Under the pieces are notes generated by a model, which saw only the letters and a list, made by a program, of their open reading frames with translations, ran no database searches and was not told the DNA's origin. Below are positions 1-8,180 of a DNA stretch of 62,733 bases, piece by piece. Source of the stretch: an uncultured Lachnospiraceae bacterium (GTDB taxonomy: Bacteria; Bacillota; Clostridia; Lachnospirales; Lachnospiraceae). Within the stretch, counting starts at the first letter, position 1. Each line of letters opens with the position of its first letter. A program made the translations under genes and the position numbers. Location: NCBI GenBank assembly GCA_947624815.1, contig CANQME010000003.1:1-62733 (forward strand), written 5' to 3'.

Positions 1-1
1 T

Positions 2-72
2 GCAGGTGTGGTTCAATGGTAGAACACTAGCCTTCCAAGCTGGATACGTGGGTTCGATTCCCATCACCTGCT
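2..72 (+). tRNA. tRNA-Gly (TCC)
   Basis: A complete cloverleaf: the 7-bp acceptor stem pairs 2-8 with 65-71, the T-arm has GGTTCGATTCC, and the anticodon loop reads TCC. No CCA is encoded. It is the first gene of a four-tRNA cluster on the plus strand. Confidence 0.95.
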
Positions 73-144
73 CTTGCGCACTTCCGTGTGCGGCGGGCCG
101 TAAGCAGAGCGGCCGGTTGTCCGCATGACGGAGGGCGGGAGTCT

Positions 145-218
<74 letters not shown>

Positions 219-233
219 TTTGTAATTTGATAT

Positions 234-308
234 GGTGGGTATAGCGCAGCTGGTTAGCGCGCCAGATTGTGGCTCTGGAGGCCAAGGGTTCGAATCCCTT
301 TATCCACC
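234..308 (+). tRNA. tRNA-His (GTG)
   Basis: The anticodon loop reads GTG. The 7-bp acceptor stem pairs 235-241 with 301-307. The extra base pair G234-C308 is the G-1 identity element expected of bacterial tRNA-His. A rho-independent terminator follows directly. Confidence 0.95.
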
Positions 309-316
309 CTGAGTAA

Positions 317-345
317 GATGAAAGCCGGAAGGTTTTCATCTTTTT
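317..345 (+). terminator. Terminator after tRNA-His
   Basis: A 10-bp stem (317-326 with 331-340, including one G-T pair) with a 4-nt loop, followed by five T residues. It would end the Gly-Arg-His tRNA transcript. Confidence 0.8.
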
Positions 346-413
346 ATTTCCTCGCGAATCTCCTTGCCTGCCGGCGCTTTTTATGCTAATATAGTTATTG
401 CTTTTGATGTTGT

Positions 414-485
414 TGGGCCATCGCCAAGCGGTAAGGCACAGGACTTTGACTCCTGCACTCGTTGGTTCGAATCCAACTGGCCCAG
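414..485 (+). tRNA. tRNA-Gln (TTG)
   Basis: The acceptor stem pairs 414-420 with 478-484 perfectly, and the anticodon loop reads TTG. It lies after the terminator of the preceding tRNAs, so it probably has its own promoter or depends on read-through. Confidence 0.95.
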
Positions 486-566
486 TTTGTGAAACGGCCG
501 GAATCCCAGATTTATCACAGGGGCTTGCGGCCATTTCGTATCTTTGGCGGCTGCAACGGCCTGGGA

Positions 567-747
567 GTCAGCGGCGCTAGCCGAGGCAGAAGGGCGGAAA
601 CGTCGGCGGCGCTAAACGAGGTTGAAGGGCGGAAGGCGTCGGCAGCACCGAACGGGGTGGAAGGGCGAATGCGTTGACGTTGGCCTAGGTGGAAGGACGG
701 AAGGAGTCAGCGGCGCTAGCTGAGGCGGAAGGACGAAAGCCGGAGGC
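567..747. repeat. Degenerate ~35-bp tandem repeat, five units
   Basis: Units start near 567, 602, 638, 673 and 705 and are 32 to 43 bp long; a partial sixth begins at 748. Each begins with GTCRGCGGCGCTA-like sequence and ends with a GAAGGRCGGAA-like purine stretch. The array fills the gap between tRNA-Gln and the MATE gene and ends just before that gene's ribosome binding site. It shows no gene of its own. It resembles in style, not in sequence, the in-frame repeats inside several genes of this window. Confidence 0.8.
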
Positions 748-773
748 GTCAGAATAGAAGGAGCGACAGAATC

Positions 774-2162
774 ATGAGCAGTTTCAGGAAGAAATACATT
801 GGCGACCGGCAGTTTTACCGGATGGTCCTGACCGTAGCGGTTCCTATCATGATCCAGAACGGGATCACGAATTTCGTGAGCCTTCTGGACAATATCATGG
901 TGGGGCAGGTGGGGACCGTGCAGATGTCCGGCGTGGCGATCGCCAATAACCTGATCTTTGTTTACAATATCTGTATTTTCGGCATGATCTCCGGCGCGGG
1001 TATCTTCGGGGCGCAGTTCTACGGACAGAAGAACCATGACGGCGTCCGCAGTACCTTCCGGTTCAAGCTGATCATCTGCGCGCTGTTCACGGCGGCTGCC
1101 ATCGCCGTGTTTCTGGCGGGCGGCGGAGAGCTGATCTCGCTGTATCTGCAGGGAGAAGGGGCGGCGGAGGATATCGAGGCGACCTTTTTCTACGGCCGTC
1201 AGTACCTGAATATCATGTTGATCGGATTCGTCCCGTTCGCGATCGTGCAGATTTATTCCAGCACGCTTCGGGAGTGCAGCGAGACCTTTGTGCCCATGGC
1301 GGCAGGAGTGGCGGCGGTACTGGTGAATCTGGTATTCAACTATATCCTGATCTTCGGCCATTTCGGCGCGCCCCGGCTGGGCGCGGCGGGAGCGGCTTAC
1401 GCGACGGTGCTTTCCCGTTTCGTGGAGTGCGCCGTTACGGTGGTATGGACTCACGCCCATGCGGAGAGGAATCCGTTTATCAGGGGCGCTTACCGCAGCC
1501 TTCGGATGCCCCGGTACCTGGTGGGTCAGATCGTTCGGAAGGGAACTCCGCTGATGTTTAACGAGGCCATCTGGTCCGTGGGAATGGCTGTGCTTCTGCA
1601 GTGCTACTCCTACCGGGGGCTTGACGTGGTGGCGGCGCAGAATATTTCCTCCACCGTGTCGAATCTGTTCAATGTGGTGTTCATGGCGCTGGGAAGCGCA
1701 GTGGCCATCATCATGGGGCAGCTTCTGGGCGCCGGAAAGATGGAGGAAGCGGTAGATCAGGACCGGAAGCTGATCTTCTTCTCCGTGGCGGTCTGTCTTG
1801 TCATGGGGTCTCTCATGTCCCTGGCGGCCCCGTTTATACCGAAGATCTACAATACGACCGAAAGCGTGCGCAGCCTGGCGGCTGTATTTATCCTGATCGA
1901 AGCGCTGTTCATGCCGGTCCACGCCTTTATTCATGCGTCGTATTTCACCCTGCGCTCCGGCGGGAAGACGGTCATCACCTTTTTCTTCGACGGCGTGTAT
2001 GTATGGGCGGTCTCGATCCCGGTGGTCTATGCGGTGGGACATTTTACCGGTCTTCCCATCGTGCCGCTGTTCTTCCTCGGCAGGAGCCTGGACCTGATCA
2101 AATGCGCCATCGGCGCGGCGCTTCTGAAGCGGCGGGTGTGGGTGCATAATATCGTGGGATGA
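774..2162 (+). CDS. MATE family efflux transporter
   Basis: A 462-residue integral membrane protein with about twelve hydrophobic segments in two halves, the usual MATE length. The N-terminal half shows the family pattern of an early Pro in TM1 (VAVPIMIQNGITNFVSLLDNI, residues ~21-41) followed by a conserved MVGQVG stretch. MATE proteins export cationic drugs or metabolites by sodium or proton antiport; the substrate cannot be told here. The start at 774 has an AAGGAG site 10-14 bases upstream. The gene stands alone between tRNA genes, right after a tandem repeat that may lie in its leader. Confidence 0.92.
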   Translation: MSSFRKKYIGDRQFYRMVLTVAVPIMIQNGITNFVSLLDNIMVGQVGTVQMSGVAIANNLIFVYNICIFGMISGAGIFGAQFYGQKNHDGVRSTFRFKLIICALFTAAAIAVFLAGGGELISLYLQGEGAAEDIEATFFYGRQYLNIMLIGFVPFAIVQIYSSTLRECSETFVPMAAGVAAVLVNLVFNYILIFGHFGAPRLGAAGAAYATVLSRFVECAVTVVWTHAHAERNPFIRGAYRSLRMPRYLVGQIVRKGTPLMFNEAIWSVGMAVLLQCYSYRGLDVVAAQNISSTVSNLFNVVFMALGSAVAIIMGQLLGAGKMEEAVDQDRKLIFFSVAVCLVMGSLMSLAAPFIPKIYNTTESVRSLAAVFILIEALFMPVHAFIHASYFTLRSGGKTVITFFFDGVYVWAVSIPVVYAVGHFTGLPIVPLFFLGRSLDLIKCAIGAALLKRRVWVHNIVG

Positions 2163-2201
2163 GCGCCGGCTTCGGATAAGCCCGCTGCTTTGAATGATCG
2201 C

Positions 2202-2230
2202 CTGGCTTCGGATTTTTATTGCGAAGCCGG
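2202..2230 (+). terminator. Hairpin after the MATE gene
   Basis: Arms CTGGCTTCG (2202-2210) and CGAAGCCGG (2222-2230) pair around an AT-rich loop. There is no T-run after the stem, so it may be a weak or rho-assisted terminator or an mRNA 3' end stabiliser. Confidence 0.45.
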
Positions 2231-2275
2231 GGAAAATGGTGTATAGTAGAAGCGATAACGCAGACGCGTGATCAG

Positions 2276-2355
2276 GCGGCTATGGTGGAATTGGCAGACA
2301 CGGTAGATTTAGGTTCTACTCCGAGAGGGTGCAGGTTCGAGTCCTGTTAGCCGCA
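2276..2355 (+). tRNA. tRNA-Leu (TAG)
   Basis: The acceptor stem pairs 2276-2282 with 2348-2354. The anticodon loop reads TAG, and a long variable arm marks it as a class II tRNA. A terminator hairpin follows immediately. The adjacent DUF1016 fragment makes this tRNA a possible old integration point. Confidence 0.95.
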
Positions 2356-2358
2356 TGG

Positions 2359-2386
2359 AAAAAGTGCCGTATTTTCGGTGCTTTTT
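2359..2386 (+). terminator. Terminator after tRNA-Leu
   Basis: An 11-bp stem (2359-2369 with 2376-2386, with G-T pairs) whose 3' arm ends in five T residues. It overlaps the first codons of the open frame that follows, which supports that frame being a relic rather than a gene starting here. Confidence 0.7.
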
Positions 2387-2707
2387 CATTTTGCCAAACA
2401 TAACCCCGGCGTCAAAGGCTTCAATCGTCGCGGGCTTTATCGGATGAAGCAATTCTATGAAACCTACAAGGACGATGAATTTGTGTCAGCACTGCTGACA
2501 CAAATCAGCTGGACTGATCACCTTCTGATCATGTCTGGCTCAAAGTTCATCGAGGAACAGTATTTTTACATGGCGCCCTGCGTAAAGGAGCACTCTTCTT
2601 CCCGCGAGCTGGAGCGCCAGATGAACAGCGCCTTTCTTTGCCGATCGCAATGTTGTTTGGCAACACAGAAGAACGGTTCGGATCTGAACCGCTCAACTGC
2701 ATTCTGA
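2378..2707 (+). pseudogene. Fragment of a DUF1016 / YhcG-type nuclease protein
   Basis: The open frame encodes 109 residues. Residues ~10-88 match the DUF1016 N-terminal domain as I know it: GFNRRGLYRMKQFYETYKDD, then a LLTQISW-DHLLIMS block, a FYM--CVKE block and SSRELERQMNSA. Full YhcG proteins are about 340-380 residues and end in a PDDEXK nuclease domain, which is absent. The frame has no ribosome binding site and begins inside the tRNA-Leu terminator. After MNSA the similarity stops and about 23 unrelated residues follow. This is a truncated remnant, overlapping the 3' end of the convergent kinase gene by 15 bases. Confidence 0.75.
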
Positions 2708-5299
2708 GACCGGCCACGACGTCGTTACCTTGAACACATCGTCGTCCAGTTCAACGGTCAGCTGGCCGCCCTGAAGCTCCGTGAAGCTCTTGGCGATGGC
2801 CAGACCCAGGCCGCTGCCTTCTGTGCCGCGGGATTCGTCGCCGCGGACAAAGCGGTCGGTCAGTTCGGCCGGATCCACATGGATCTCGGCGGCGGAGATG
2901 TTTTTGAGGGTCACGGTGACGCGGCCGTCCCGGGCGCTTCCGGTCAGATAGACCCTGGAGCCGGGCAGGGCGTATTTGGCGATATTGCTCATCAGGTTTT
3001 CATAGATCCGGCAGGTCTTCTCGCTGTCAAGGGTGAGAACGGCCTTCTCCGGCAGGTTCACGCGCACATCCAGCCGGGCGCGCTCGAACTGGTCCGCCAT
3101 TTCGAAGCGGACCTGCCGCACCAGACTCATCAGGTCCACGTCCACCAGGTTCAGACTGACGGAACGGGAGGTGGCCTTGCTGATTTCGAACAGATCCTCG
3201 ATCAGCGCTTTTAAGCGCATGGATTTGCGTTCCAGAGTATCCAGATATTCAGTGCGCTGTTCCGGCGTAATACTTTCCTCCTTCAGAAGTCCGATATAGG
3301 TGATAATGGCGGTCAGCGGCGTCTTAAGGTCGTGGGAGACGTTGGTGATCAGCTCGGTCTTCAGCCGCTGGCTCTTGATCTCCTCGTCCACGGCTTTGCG
3401 GAAGCCCTGGCGGATGCGGACGATCTGGGGCTTGAACGGTTCGAAGACGCCCAGATCCTCGTCTAAGGGCGCGTCCAGACGGCCCTCGGCGATCTCGTTG
3501 GTGGCGGATAAGAGCGCCCGGTACTGTTCCTGCAGGCGGCTTAAGTAGCGGCGCAGCAGCAGGTACAGGACCACGGTGTAGATGATCGTGAAAATGACCG
3601 CGCTGGGGCCCCACAGAAGCGCCAGGATAAAGACCAGTACCGCGTTGACCAGAAGGATACGGCGGAGGATGCGGTCGGCGTTCTTTGTGATATCCATATG
3701 GGTCAGCGTATACCGGACGGCCGCGGACTTCTCGCGGATATAGGGGAAGAAACGGTAAATGAGGCTTTTCTTCTGCAGATACCCGCGGATGCCAAGGACG
3801 CGGACCGGACGCAGGCTGGCGCCCACATACCACGCGGTGAAATTGATCGCGCAGAGAAGAACGAAGGTCAGAAGCATGAGCCATGATGTCCGGGCGCCGT
3901 CGATCAGGCCCCAGAACTGCCGGCTGAGCGTTTCGACCTCCGAACCACCGGCTGCGCAGGCGATCATGGTGATCACGCGGGCGCAGGCCGGGAAAATGAG
4001 GAAGACCAGGAGAGCCGAAAGCTCCAGCGGAGCATGCGTGAGGAACGGGGGCTGCCCGGCGGCTGCCGCAGGTTCTGAAGACGCATGCCTGGCAGTTGCG
4101 GCAGGTCCCGAAGAAGCAGGTGCGGATTTGCCCGCATTAGGCCGGTTGGCGTTGTCAGCAGCTGCGCCGTCCGAAGCTTCGGACCTGGCGGCGGAAGAAG
4201 GTTCCTGCCCGGCATCCTCTGTGGCCACATTCATCGGAATATAAGGCAGGAGAAACGCCGTTGTCATCACGGCGAGCAGCAGAACCAGAAGAAAGGTGTC
4301 CATTCCCGCTTTGTGGTAGCTTTGGGAAGCCGTACCGTAGATTGCATTAAAGGGTGCGTATTCCGTTTTCAGATCGCCGTACAGAAGCTTCTTCCAGGTG
4401 TCCTCGCTGATGCCGTAGAGGATGCGGCAGCCGGAGATCGGGCGGCGGCCTGTATACTGCAGGAAGCTATTTACCGACGGGGTATCCTCCTGCTTCAGCG
4501 CACTGTCGCTGGCCAGGGCGGACTGCTCCGAGATACCGGTCGCCAGGCGGCGAATCCGGGCCGCGTCCTCCCCGGCGATCTGGCCGATGGATGCGCTGCC
4601 GTCCGCATTATAGCAGAATTCCAGGAGGAAATGATAGCCGCTGCCGTCCTGAAGCGCCGGGATATCGGCGGTATTGGTCAGGACTTCGCCGGTTTCGGTA
4701 TCGCAGATATAGTAGTCGCAGGCGGCGCTCATCGCGCGCAGTTCCGCTTCCGCGGACAAAAAATAACTGTTCAGATAATCGGCTGCTTCCTGATAGTCGG
4801 AGTAAAGCGTCTCTAGACGCTGGCGGTATTCCTGATAATCATCGGAAGGCGGCTCGGGAGATTCTGCCACGTAGGAGTTGCCTGTACCCCCGGCATCCGT
4901 ATTTTCTTCGTCGGTATCCAAAATCTTTTCGCCGGCATCCGTATTTTCTTCGCCGGTATCCAAATTCTCTTCGCTTGCATCCGGTTCACCCAAAGAATCC
5001 GGCACTCCCTCGACGATCCATTTGGCCTTTTCCATAAGGGAGCCTTCCCTGACAGGATAGTACAGCTCCACATAGTCCGCGCCGGCCTGGTTCTGGCGGT
5101 TATAGAGACTGCGGTACAGGATCTGGTTGTATTTGTACAGATCCTGGATGTAGTCCGTGCTTTCAAGCGGGTTATTGGCCAGGGATCCCGCCAGCGTGCT
5201 GAAATGCGGGATCCGTTTCATAAAGAGGGCGGCCACGGCGATGCTTAGAATGATCCCGCATATAAGGAAGCGGGTGCGGATGTTTCTGGGTGTGTTCAT
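2693..5299 (-). CDS. Sensor histidine kinase (VanS-like), membrane-bound
   Basis: 868 residues from the ATG at 5299, chosen because AAGGAG lies 9 bases upstream; an upstream ATG at 5329 overlaps the regulator stop but lacks such a site. TM1 is at ~11-28, an outside sensor region at ~30-335, TM2 at ~336-358, and three more membrane segments at ~425-447, ~473-494 and ~548-584. Then come a HAMP-like stretch, the H-box NVSHDLKTPL with phospho-acceptor H656, the N-box YENLMSNIAKYA (~766-777) and the G-box GSGLGLAIAKS (~828-838). Two low-complexity inserts stand out: four 7-residue repeats at 110-137 (outside the cell) and an Ala/Ser/Pro-rich stretch at 360-420. It is the partner of the regulator just upstream. 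The signal is unknown. Confidence 0.93.
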   Translation of the reverse strand: MNTPRNIRTRFLICGIILSIAVAALFMKRIPHFSTLAGSLANNPLESTDYIQDLYKYNQILYRSLYNRQNQAGADYVELYYPVREGSLMEKAKWIVEGVPDSLGEPDASEENLDTGEENTDAGEKILDTDEENTDAGGTGNSYVAESPEPPSDDYQEYRQRLETLYSDYQEAADYLNSYFLSAEAELRAMSAACDYYICDTETGEVLTNTADIPALQDGSGYHFLLEFCYNADGSASIGQIAGEDAARIRRLATGISEQSALASDSALKQEDTPSVNSFLQYTGRRPISGCRILYGISEDTWKKLLYGDLKTEYAPFNAIYGTASQSYHKAGMDTFLLVLLLAVMTTAFLLPYIPMNVATEDAGQEPSSAARSEASDGAAADNANRPNAGKSAPASSGPAATARHASSEPAAAAGQPPFLTHAPLELSALLVFLIFPACARVITMIACAAGGSEVETLSRQFWGLIDGARTSWLMLLTFVLLCAINFTAWYVGASLRPVRVLGIRGYLQKKSLIYRFFPYIREKSAAVRYTLTHMDITKNADRILRRILLVNAVLVFILALLWGPSAVIFTIIYTVVLYLLLRRYLSRLQEQYRALLSATNEIAEGRLDAPLDEDLGVFEPFKPQIVRIRQGFRKAVDEEIKSQRLKTELITNVSHDLKTPLTAIITYIGLLKEESITPEQRTEYLDTLERKSMRLKALIEDLFEISKATSRSVSLNLVDVDLMSLVRQVRFEMADQFERARLDVRVNLPEKAVLTLDSEKTCRIYENLMSNIAKYALPGSRVYLTGSARDGRVTVTLKNISAAEIHVDPAELTDRFVRGDESRGTEGSGLGLAIAKSFTELQGGQLTVELDDDVFKVTTSWPVSECS
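4889..4973. repeat. In-frame 21-bp tandem repeat in the kinase gene
   Basis: Four degenerate 21-bp units, best seen as two 42-bp units starting at 4890 and 4932 on the plus strand. They encode EENLDTG, EENTDAG, EKILDTD and EENTDAG in the kinase's extracellular region. The unit is a multiple of three, so copy-number change keeps the reading frame. Confidence 0.9.
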
Positions 5300-5325
5300 G
5301 GCGGATGTCTCCTTGATTCCTGATC

Positions 5326-6042
5326 TCATTGCTTCTCGATCTTATATCCGACTCCCCAAACGACCTTCAGGTATTTCGGCTTCCTGGGGTCGATCTCGAT
5401 CTTCTCCCGGATGTTGCGCACATGGACCATGATCGTGTCGGTGTTCACGGCCCGTTCGTTCCAGATCCGCTCGTAGATCTCGTCGGCGGAAAAGACGCGG
5501 CCTGGGTTGCGGATCAGCAGGTGGAGGATCTTGAATTCCAGCGGCGTCAGCTTTACCGGCTCGCCGTCCACGGTCACCTCCACCGTGTCTTCGTTCAGCT
5601 CCAGACCGCCGATGGTGTAAATGTGTTCGTTCTCCGCCGGTTCGCTGGTGGCGGAGAGATATTTTGAATACCGGCGCAGATGGGAATTGACCCGGGCCAG
5701 AAGCTCCAGCGGCGTGAAGGGCTTGGTCACATAGTCGTCGGCGCCCATATTCAGCCCCATGATCTTATCCACCTCTTCGGATTTGGCGGACAGCATGACG
5801 ACCGGGAATTCCCGGTTCATGGCCCGCAGCTTCATGAGCATGGTCACGCCGTCCATGACCGGCATCATGATATCCACGATGGCCAGATGGATCTCATTGT
5901 TCTCAATGATCTCAAGTCCCTCGCGGCCGTTGGCGGCGGTGTGGGTCTGGTAGCCCTGGTTGCGCAGATAGATCTCGATGCCTTCACGGATCTCCTTGTC
6001 GTCCTCTACGACCAGGATGTGATAGTTCTGGTTCGGTTCCAT
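5326..6042 (-). CDS. OmpR-family response regulator
   Basis: 238 residues. The receiver domain (~7-120) has the acidic pair ED at 13-14, phospho-acceptor D57 in AIVDIMMPVMDG, S85 and K107. The winged-helix DNA-binding domain (~140-236) contains LTPLEFKILHLLIRNPGRVFS and the WNERAVNTDTIMVHVRNIREKIE recognition region. Length and domain order are standard for OmpR/VanR-type regulators. The kinase gene follows 26 bases downstream and the glycosyltransferase ends 13 bases upstream, so all belong to one minus-strand operon. Targets are unknown; the co-transcribed membrane genes suggest an envelope response. Confidence 0.95.
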   Translation of the reverse strand: MEPNQNYHILVVEDDKEIREGIEIYLRNQGYQTHTAANGREGLEIIENNEIHLAIVDIMMPVMDGVTMLMKLRAMNREFPVVMLSAKSEEVDKIMGLNMGADDYVTKPFTPLELLARVNSHLRRYSKYLSATSEPAENEHIYTIGGLELNEDTVEVTVDGEPVKLTPLEFKILHLLIRNPGRVFSADEIYERIWNERAVNTDTIMVHVRNIREKIEIDPRKPKYLKVVWGVGYKIEKQ

Positions 6043-6055
6043 GGAAATGTCCTCG

Positions 6056-7543
6056 TTATGATAAAATGATTCGCTCTGCGGTCTGCCATAAGGGGGCCGA
6101 GTATGCGGCGATGGTTTTATTATAGATTCGAATCGCCTTTTTCACAACCGATTCTTCCCGGAAATCGACCGCCGCCGCCAGCGCCCGGCGCCGCAGACGC
6201 TCCTGCAGCGCCCGGTCTTCGCAATACAGGTTCATTTTTTGGGCGAATGCGTTCTCGTCTTCGGCGCACAGCAGGCCGTTCTGGCCGTCGCGCACCAGAT
6301 CCCTTACGCCGCTGGCATCCACCGCGATGACGGGCGAGCCGCCTGCGAAGGCTTCCAGGAGCACGATGCCCTGGGTTTCCGTGGTGGAGGCGAAGAGGAA
6401 CGCATCGGCCGCCGCATAATATGGAGCCAGCTCCCCATGGGGAATACTGCCCGTGAAGATCACTTCCTGCTCCAGATGCAGCTTGCGGCAGAGCGCTTCG
6501 CATTCCTTCCGGTCCGGTCCGTCGCCGGCGACCGCCAGGCGGAAGGGCCGGCGGTACCGGTCGCGGAAAAGGGCCGCGCTGCGCAGAAGAAAGGAAATGT
6601 TCTTCTCGTGGGACAGGCGGGAGACGGTAAGAAAGAGCGGAGCCTGGGGCGTCTCCCCCAGAAGCCGCGCCCGCGTCTCCGCTGCAGCCGCCGGATCCGC
6701 GTCAAAGCAGCTGTCTTCGATGCCGGTGGGTAGCACGGCGACCCGGGCCGGATCGAACCGGCAGACACCGGTGAGATATTCCTTCATCCCTGCCGTGGGC
6801 GCGAAGACCTGGTGGCAGTTCTGCAGGAAGAGACGGAGGTAGAGAGGAACCATTTCCTCCTGCGTGAAACGAAGAAACTGTCGCGCCAGGTCTGCGCGCA
6901 GACTGCCTGCGGCCGTCGCTTCGCCGGTCTCCAGGGATGCTGTCGTGTTGGTTGCCAGGGATGTTGCTGTACTGGCCGCCAGGGATGTTGCTGTGTTGGC
7001 CGCCAGGGATGCTGTCGTGTTGACCATCAGAGATGTTGCCGTGCCGGTTGCCAGAGGTGCAGCCGCGTTGGCCGCCTGCGGTATCGCGTGGGAAGCAGCT
7101 CCGCAGGCGTTCTGGCTTACGCGGTCCAGGCAGCGGAACACGCCGGCGTTCAGCAGATACTGGTCGTAACGGGTGTGGTAGGTGAAGACCAGCGGAACCC
7201 TGTAGCGGCGGGACAGACGAACCGCCGTGCGGCCGATCAGCATCGGATGATGAACATGGATGATATCGTAACGGCAGCGGCGGAATTCCTCTTCGATGCG
7301 CGGATCGAACGGGTTCGGGCACGCGGCTCCGCCAAGGAAACAGTAGGGCAGAGACGCGTAGCGAAGAACCGGGACGCCGTCGCATACGGTGAGGCCGGAA
7401 TCGGCCGGGACAGTCGCGGCGGCCGGGGCGAACACGGTTACTTCGTGTCCGGCGGCGATCAGTCCTTTGGCCAGCAGCTCGATGGAGATGGGAACGCCTC
7501 CGACGAAGGGCTTGTAGTTGTTGGTCATCATTGCGATCTTCAT
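6056..7543 (-). CDS. Glycosyltransferase, GT4 family (glycolipid type)
   Basis: 495 residues, longer than the usual ~390-410 because of an insert. It has the Rossmann-like N-terminal domain (GGVPISIELLAKGLIAAGHEVTVFAP; HVHHPMLIGRTA ~96-107) and the C-terminal sugar-nucleotide domain with the EX7E motif in ETQGIVLLE followed by AFAGGSPVIA. GT4 enzymes of this shape often transfer glucose or mannose to diacylglycerol or phosphatidylinositol on the inner membrane face; the acceptor here is an inference. Between the two domains, residues ~165-212 are six Thr/Ser/Ala-rich 8-residue repeats. The gene follows dedA by 6 bases and precedes a two-component system, suggesting membrane lipid homeostasis. 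Confidence 0.88.
   Translation of the reverse strand: MKIAMMTNNYKPFVGGVPISIELLAKGLIAAGHEVTVFAPAAATVPADSGLTVCDGVPVLRYASLPYCFLGGAACPNPFDPRIEEEFRRCRYDIIHVHHPMLIGRTAVRLSRRYRVPLVFTYHTRYDQYLLNAGVFRCLDRVSQNACGAASHAIPQAANAAAPLATGTATSLMVNTTASLAANTATSLAASTATSLATNTTASLETGEATAAGSLRADLARQFLRFTQEEMVPLYLRLFLQNCHQVFAPTAGMKEYLTGVCRFDPARVAVLPTGIEDSCFDADPAAAAETRARLLGETPQAPLFLTVSRLSHEKNISFLLRSAALFRDRYRRPFRLAVAGDGPDRKECEALCRKLHLEQEVIFTGSIPHGELAPYYAAADAFLFASTTETQGIVLLEAFAGGSPVIAVDASGVRDLVRDGQNGLLCAEDENAFAQKMNLYCEDRALQERLRRRALAAAVDFREESVVKKAIRIYNKTIAAYSAPLWQTAERIILS
6931..7074. repeat. In-frame 24-bp tandem repeat in the glycosyltransferase gene
   Basis: Six degenerate 24-bp units start at 6931, 6955, 6979, 7003, 7027 and 7051. 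On the minus strand they encode 8-residue units like NTATSLAA. The array lies between the acceptor-side and donor-side domains, away from catalytic motifs. Confidence 0.92.
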
Positions 7544-7549
7544 TTCCTG

Positions 7550-8065
7550 TTACAGCCTCCCCAGCAGTGCGAATACCTGCTCGCCGCAGGCGTAGCCGGC
7601 GCCGACGAACACCAGGTTCCAGATGAGAATGCCAAGCGCGGAGCTGACCGTGTACTTGACCAGATCCATTCGCAGGATCCCGGCGGGGATGGAGACGAGG
7701 GTGCGCAGGGCGGGCAGCAGCTTGGCCACGAAGACGCCGGCGCAGCCCCGCTGCCGGACCCAGTCAAGCTTCCGTTCCAGGGATTCCCGTTTCTCCGGGT
7801 GCCGGTCCATGTACCGTTCCAGAACGCGGCTTCCGCCGGTTCGGCCCAGCGCGTAGAGGATCAGACTTCCGAGCAGCCCGGCGGCCACGGTGACGGCCAG
7901 GACATGCACGAAACCGATCTTGCCCCTGGCGGCCATGACGCCGGACAGCGGCATGATAACGCCGGCCGGGAACCCGGGCAGGTTCATGTATTCCAGAAGC
8001 ACGATCACGAAGATCGCCGCCTCGCCGTATCGGAGAAAATAAGCGGTGAAGGTTGAGATGTCCAT
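7550..8065 (-). CDS. DedA family membrane protein
   Basis: 171 residues with several hydrophobic segments. It carries the SNARE-associated / DedA pattern: EYMNLPGFPAGVIMPLSG (~25-42), a G-x-LGS-LILYALGR stretch (~63-75) and F-AKLLPALRTLVSIPAGILRM (~112-132). DedA proteins act in lipid transport across the cytoplasmic membrane and membrane potential maintenance. The length is a little short of the common ~200. It is the first gene of the operon that continues with the glycosyltransferase and two-component genes; the 6-base gap to the glycosyltransferase implies coupling. Confidence 0.92.
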   Translation of the reverse strand: MDISTFTAYFLRYGEAAIFVIVLLEYMNLPGFPAGVIMPLSGVMAARGKIGFVHVLAVTVAAGLLGSLILYALGRTGGSRVLERYMDRHPEKRESLERKLDWVRQRGCAGVFVAKLLPALRTLVSIPAGILRMDLVKYTVSSALGILIWNLVFVGAGYACGEQVFALLGRL

Positions 8066-8180
8066 AAAAACGCCCCCTGTGATGGTTGTTTGCTTTGCTA
8101 TGCTCCATCATAGGGGGTGAAACGAAAGTTGTTCGTCAGAGAAAACGAAAGATTTTCTAAAGAATCTGCTATTTTATCCT

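Noticed and set aside
567-747. CRISPR array
   Set aside because: Units are contiguous and degenerate, with no unique spacers and no cas genes nearby.
612-2147. A 511-residue open frame on the minus strand opposite the MATE gene
   Set aside because: Composition is rich in His, Arg and Asp, as expected of an antisense shadow in GC-rich DNA. It has no recognisable domain, while the plus-strand MATE frame has clear motifs.
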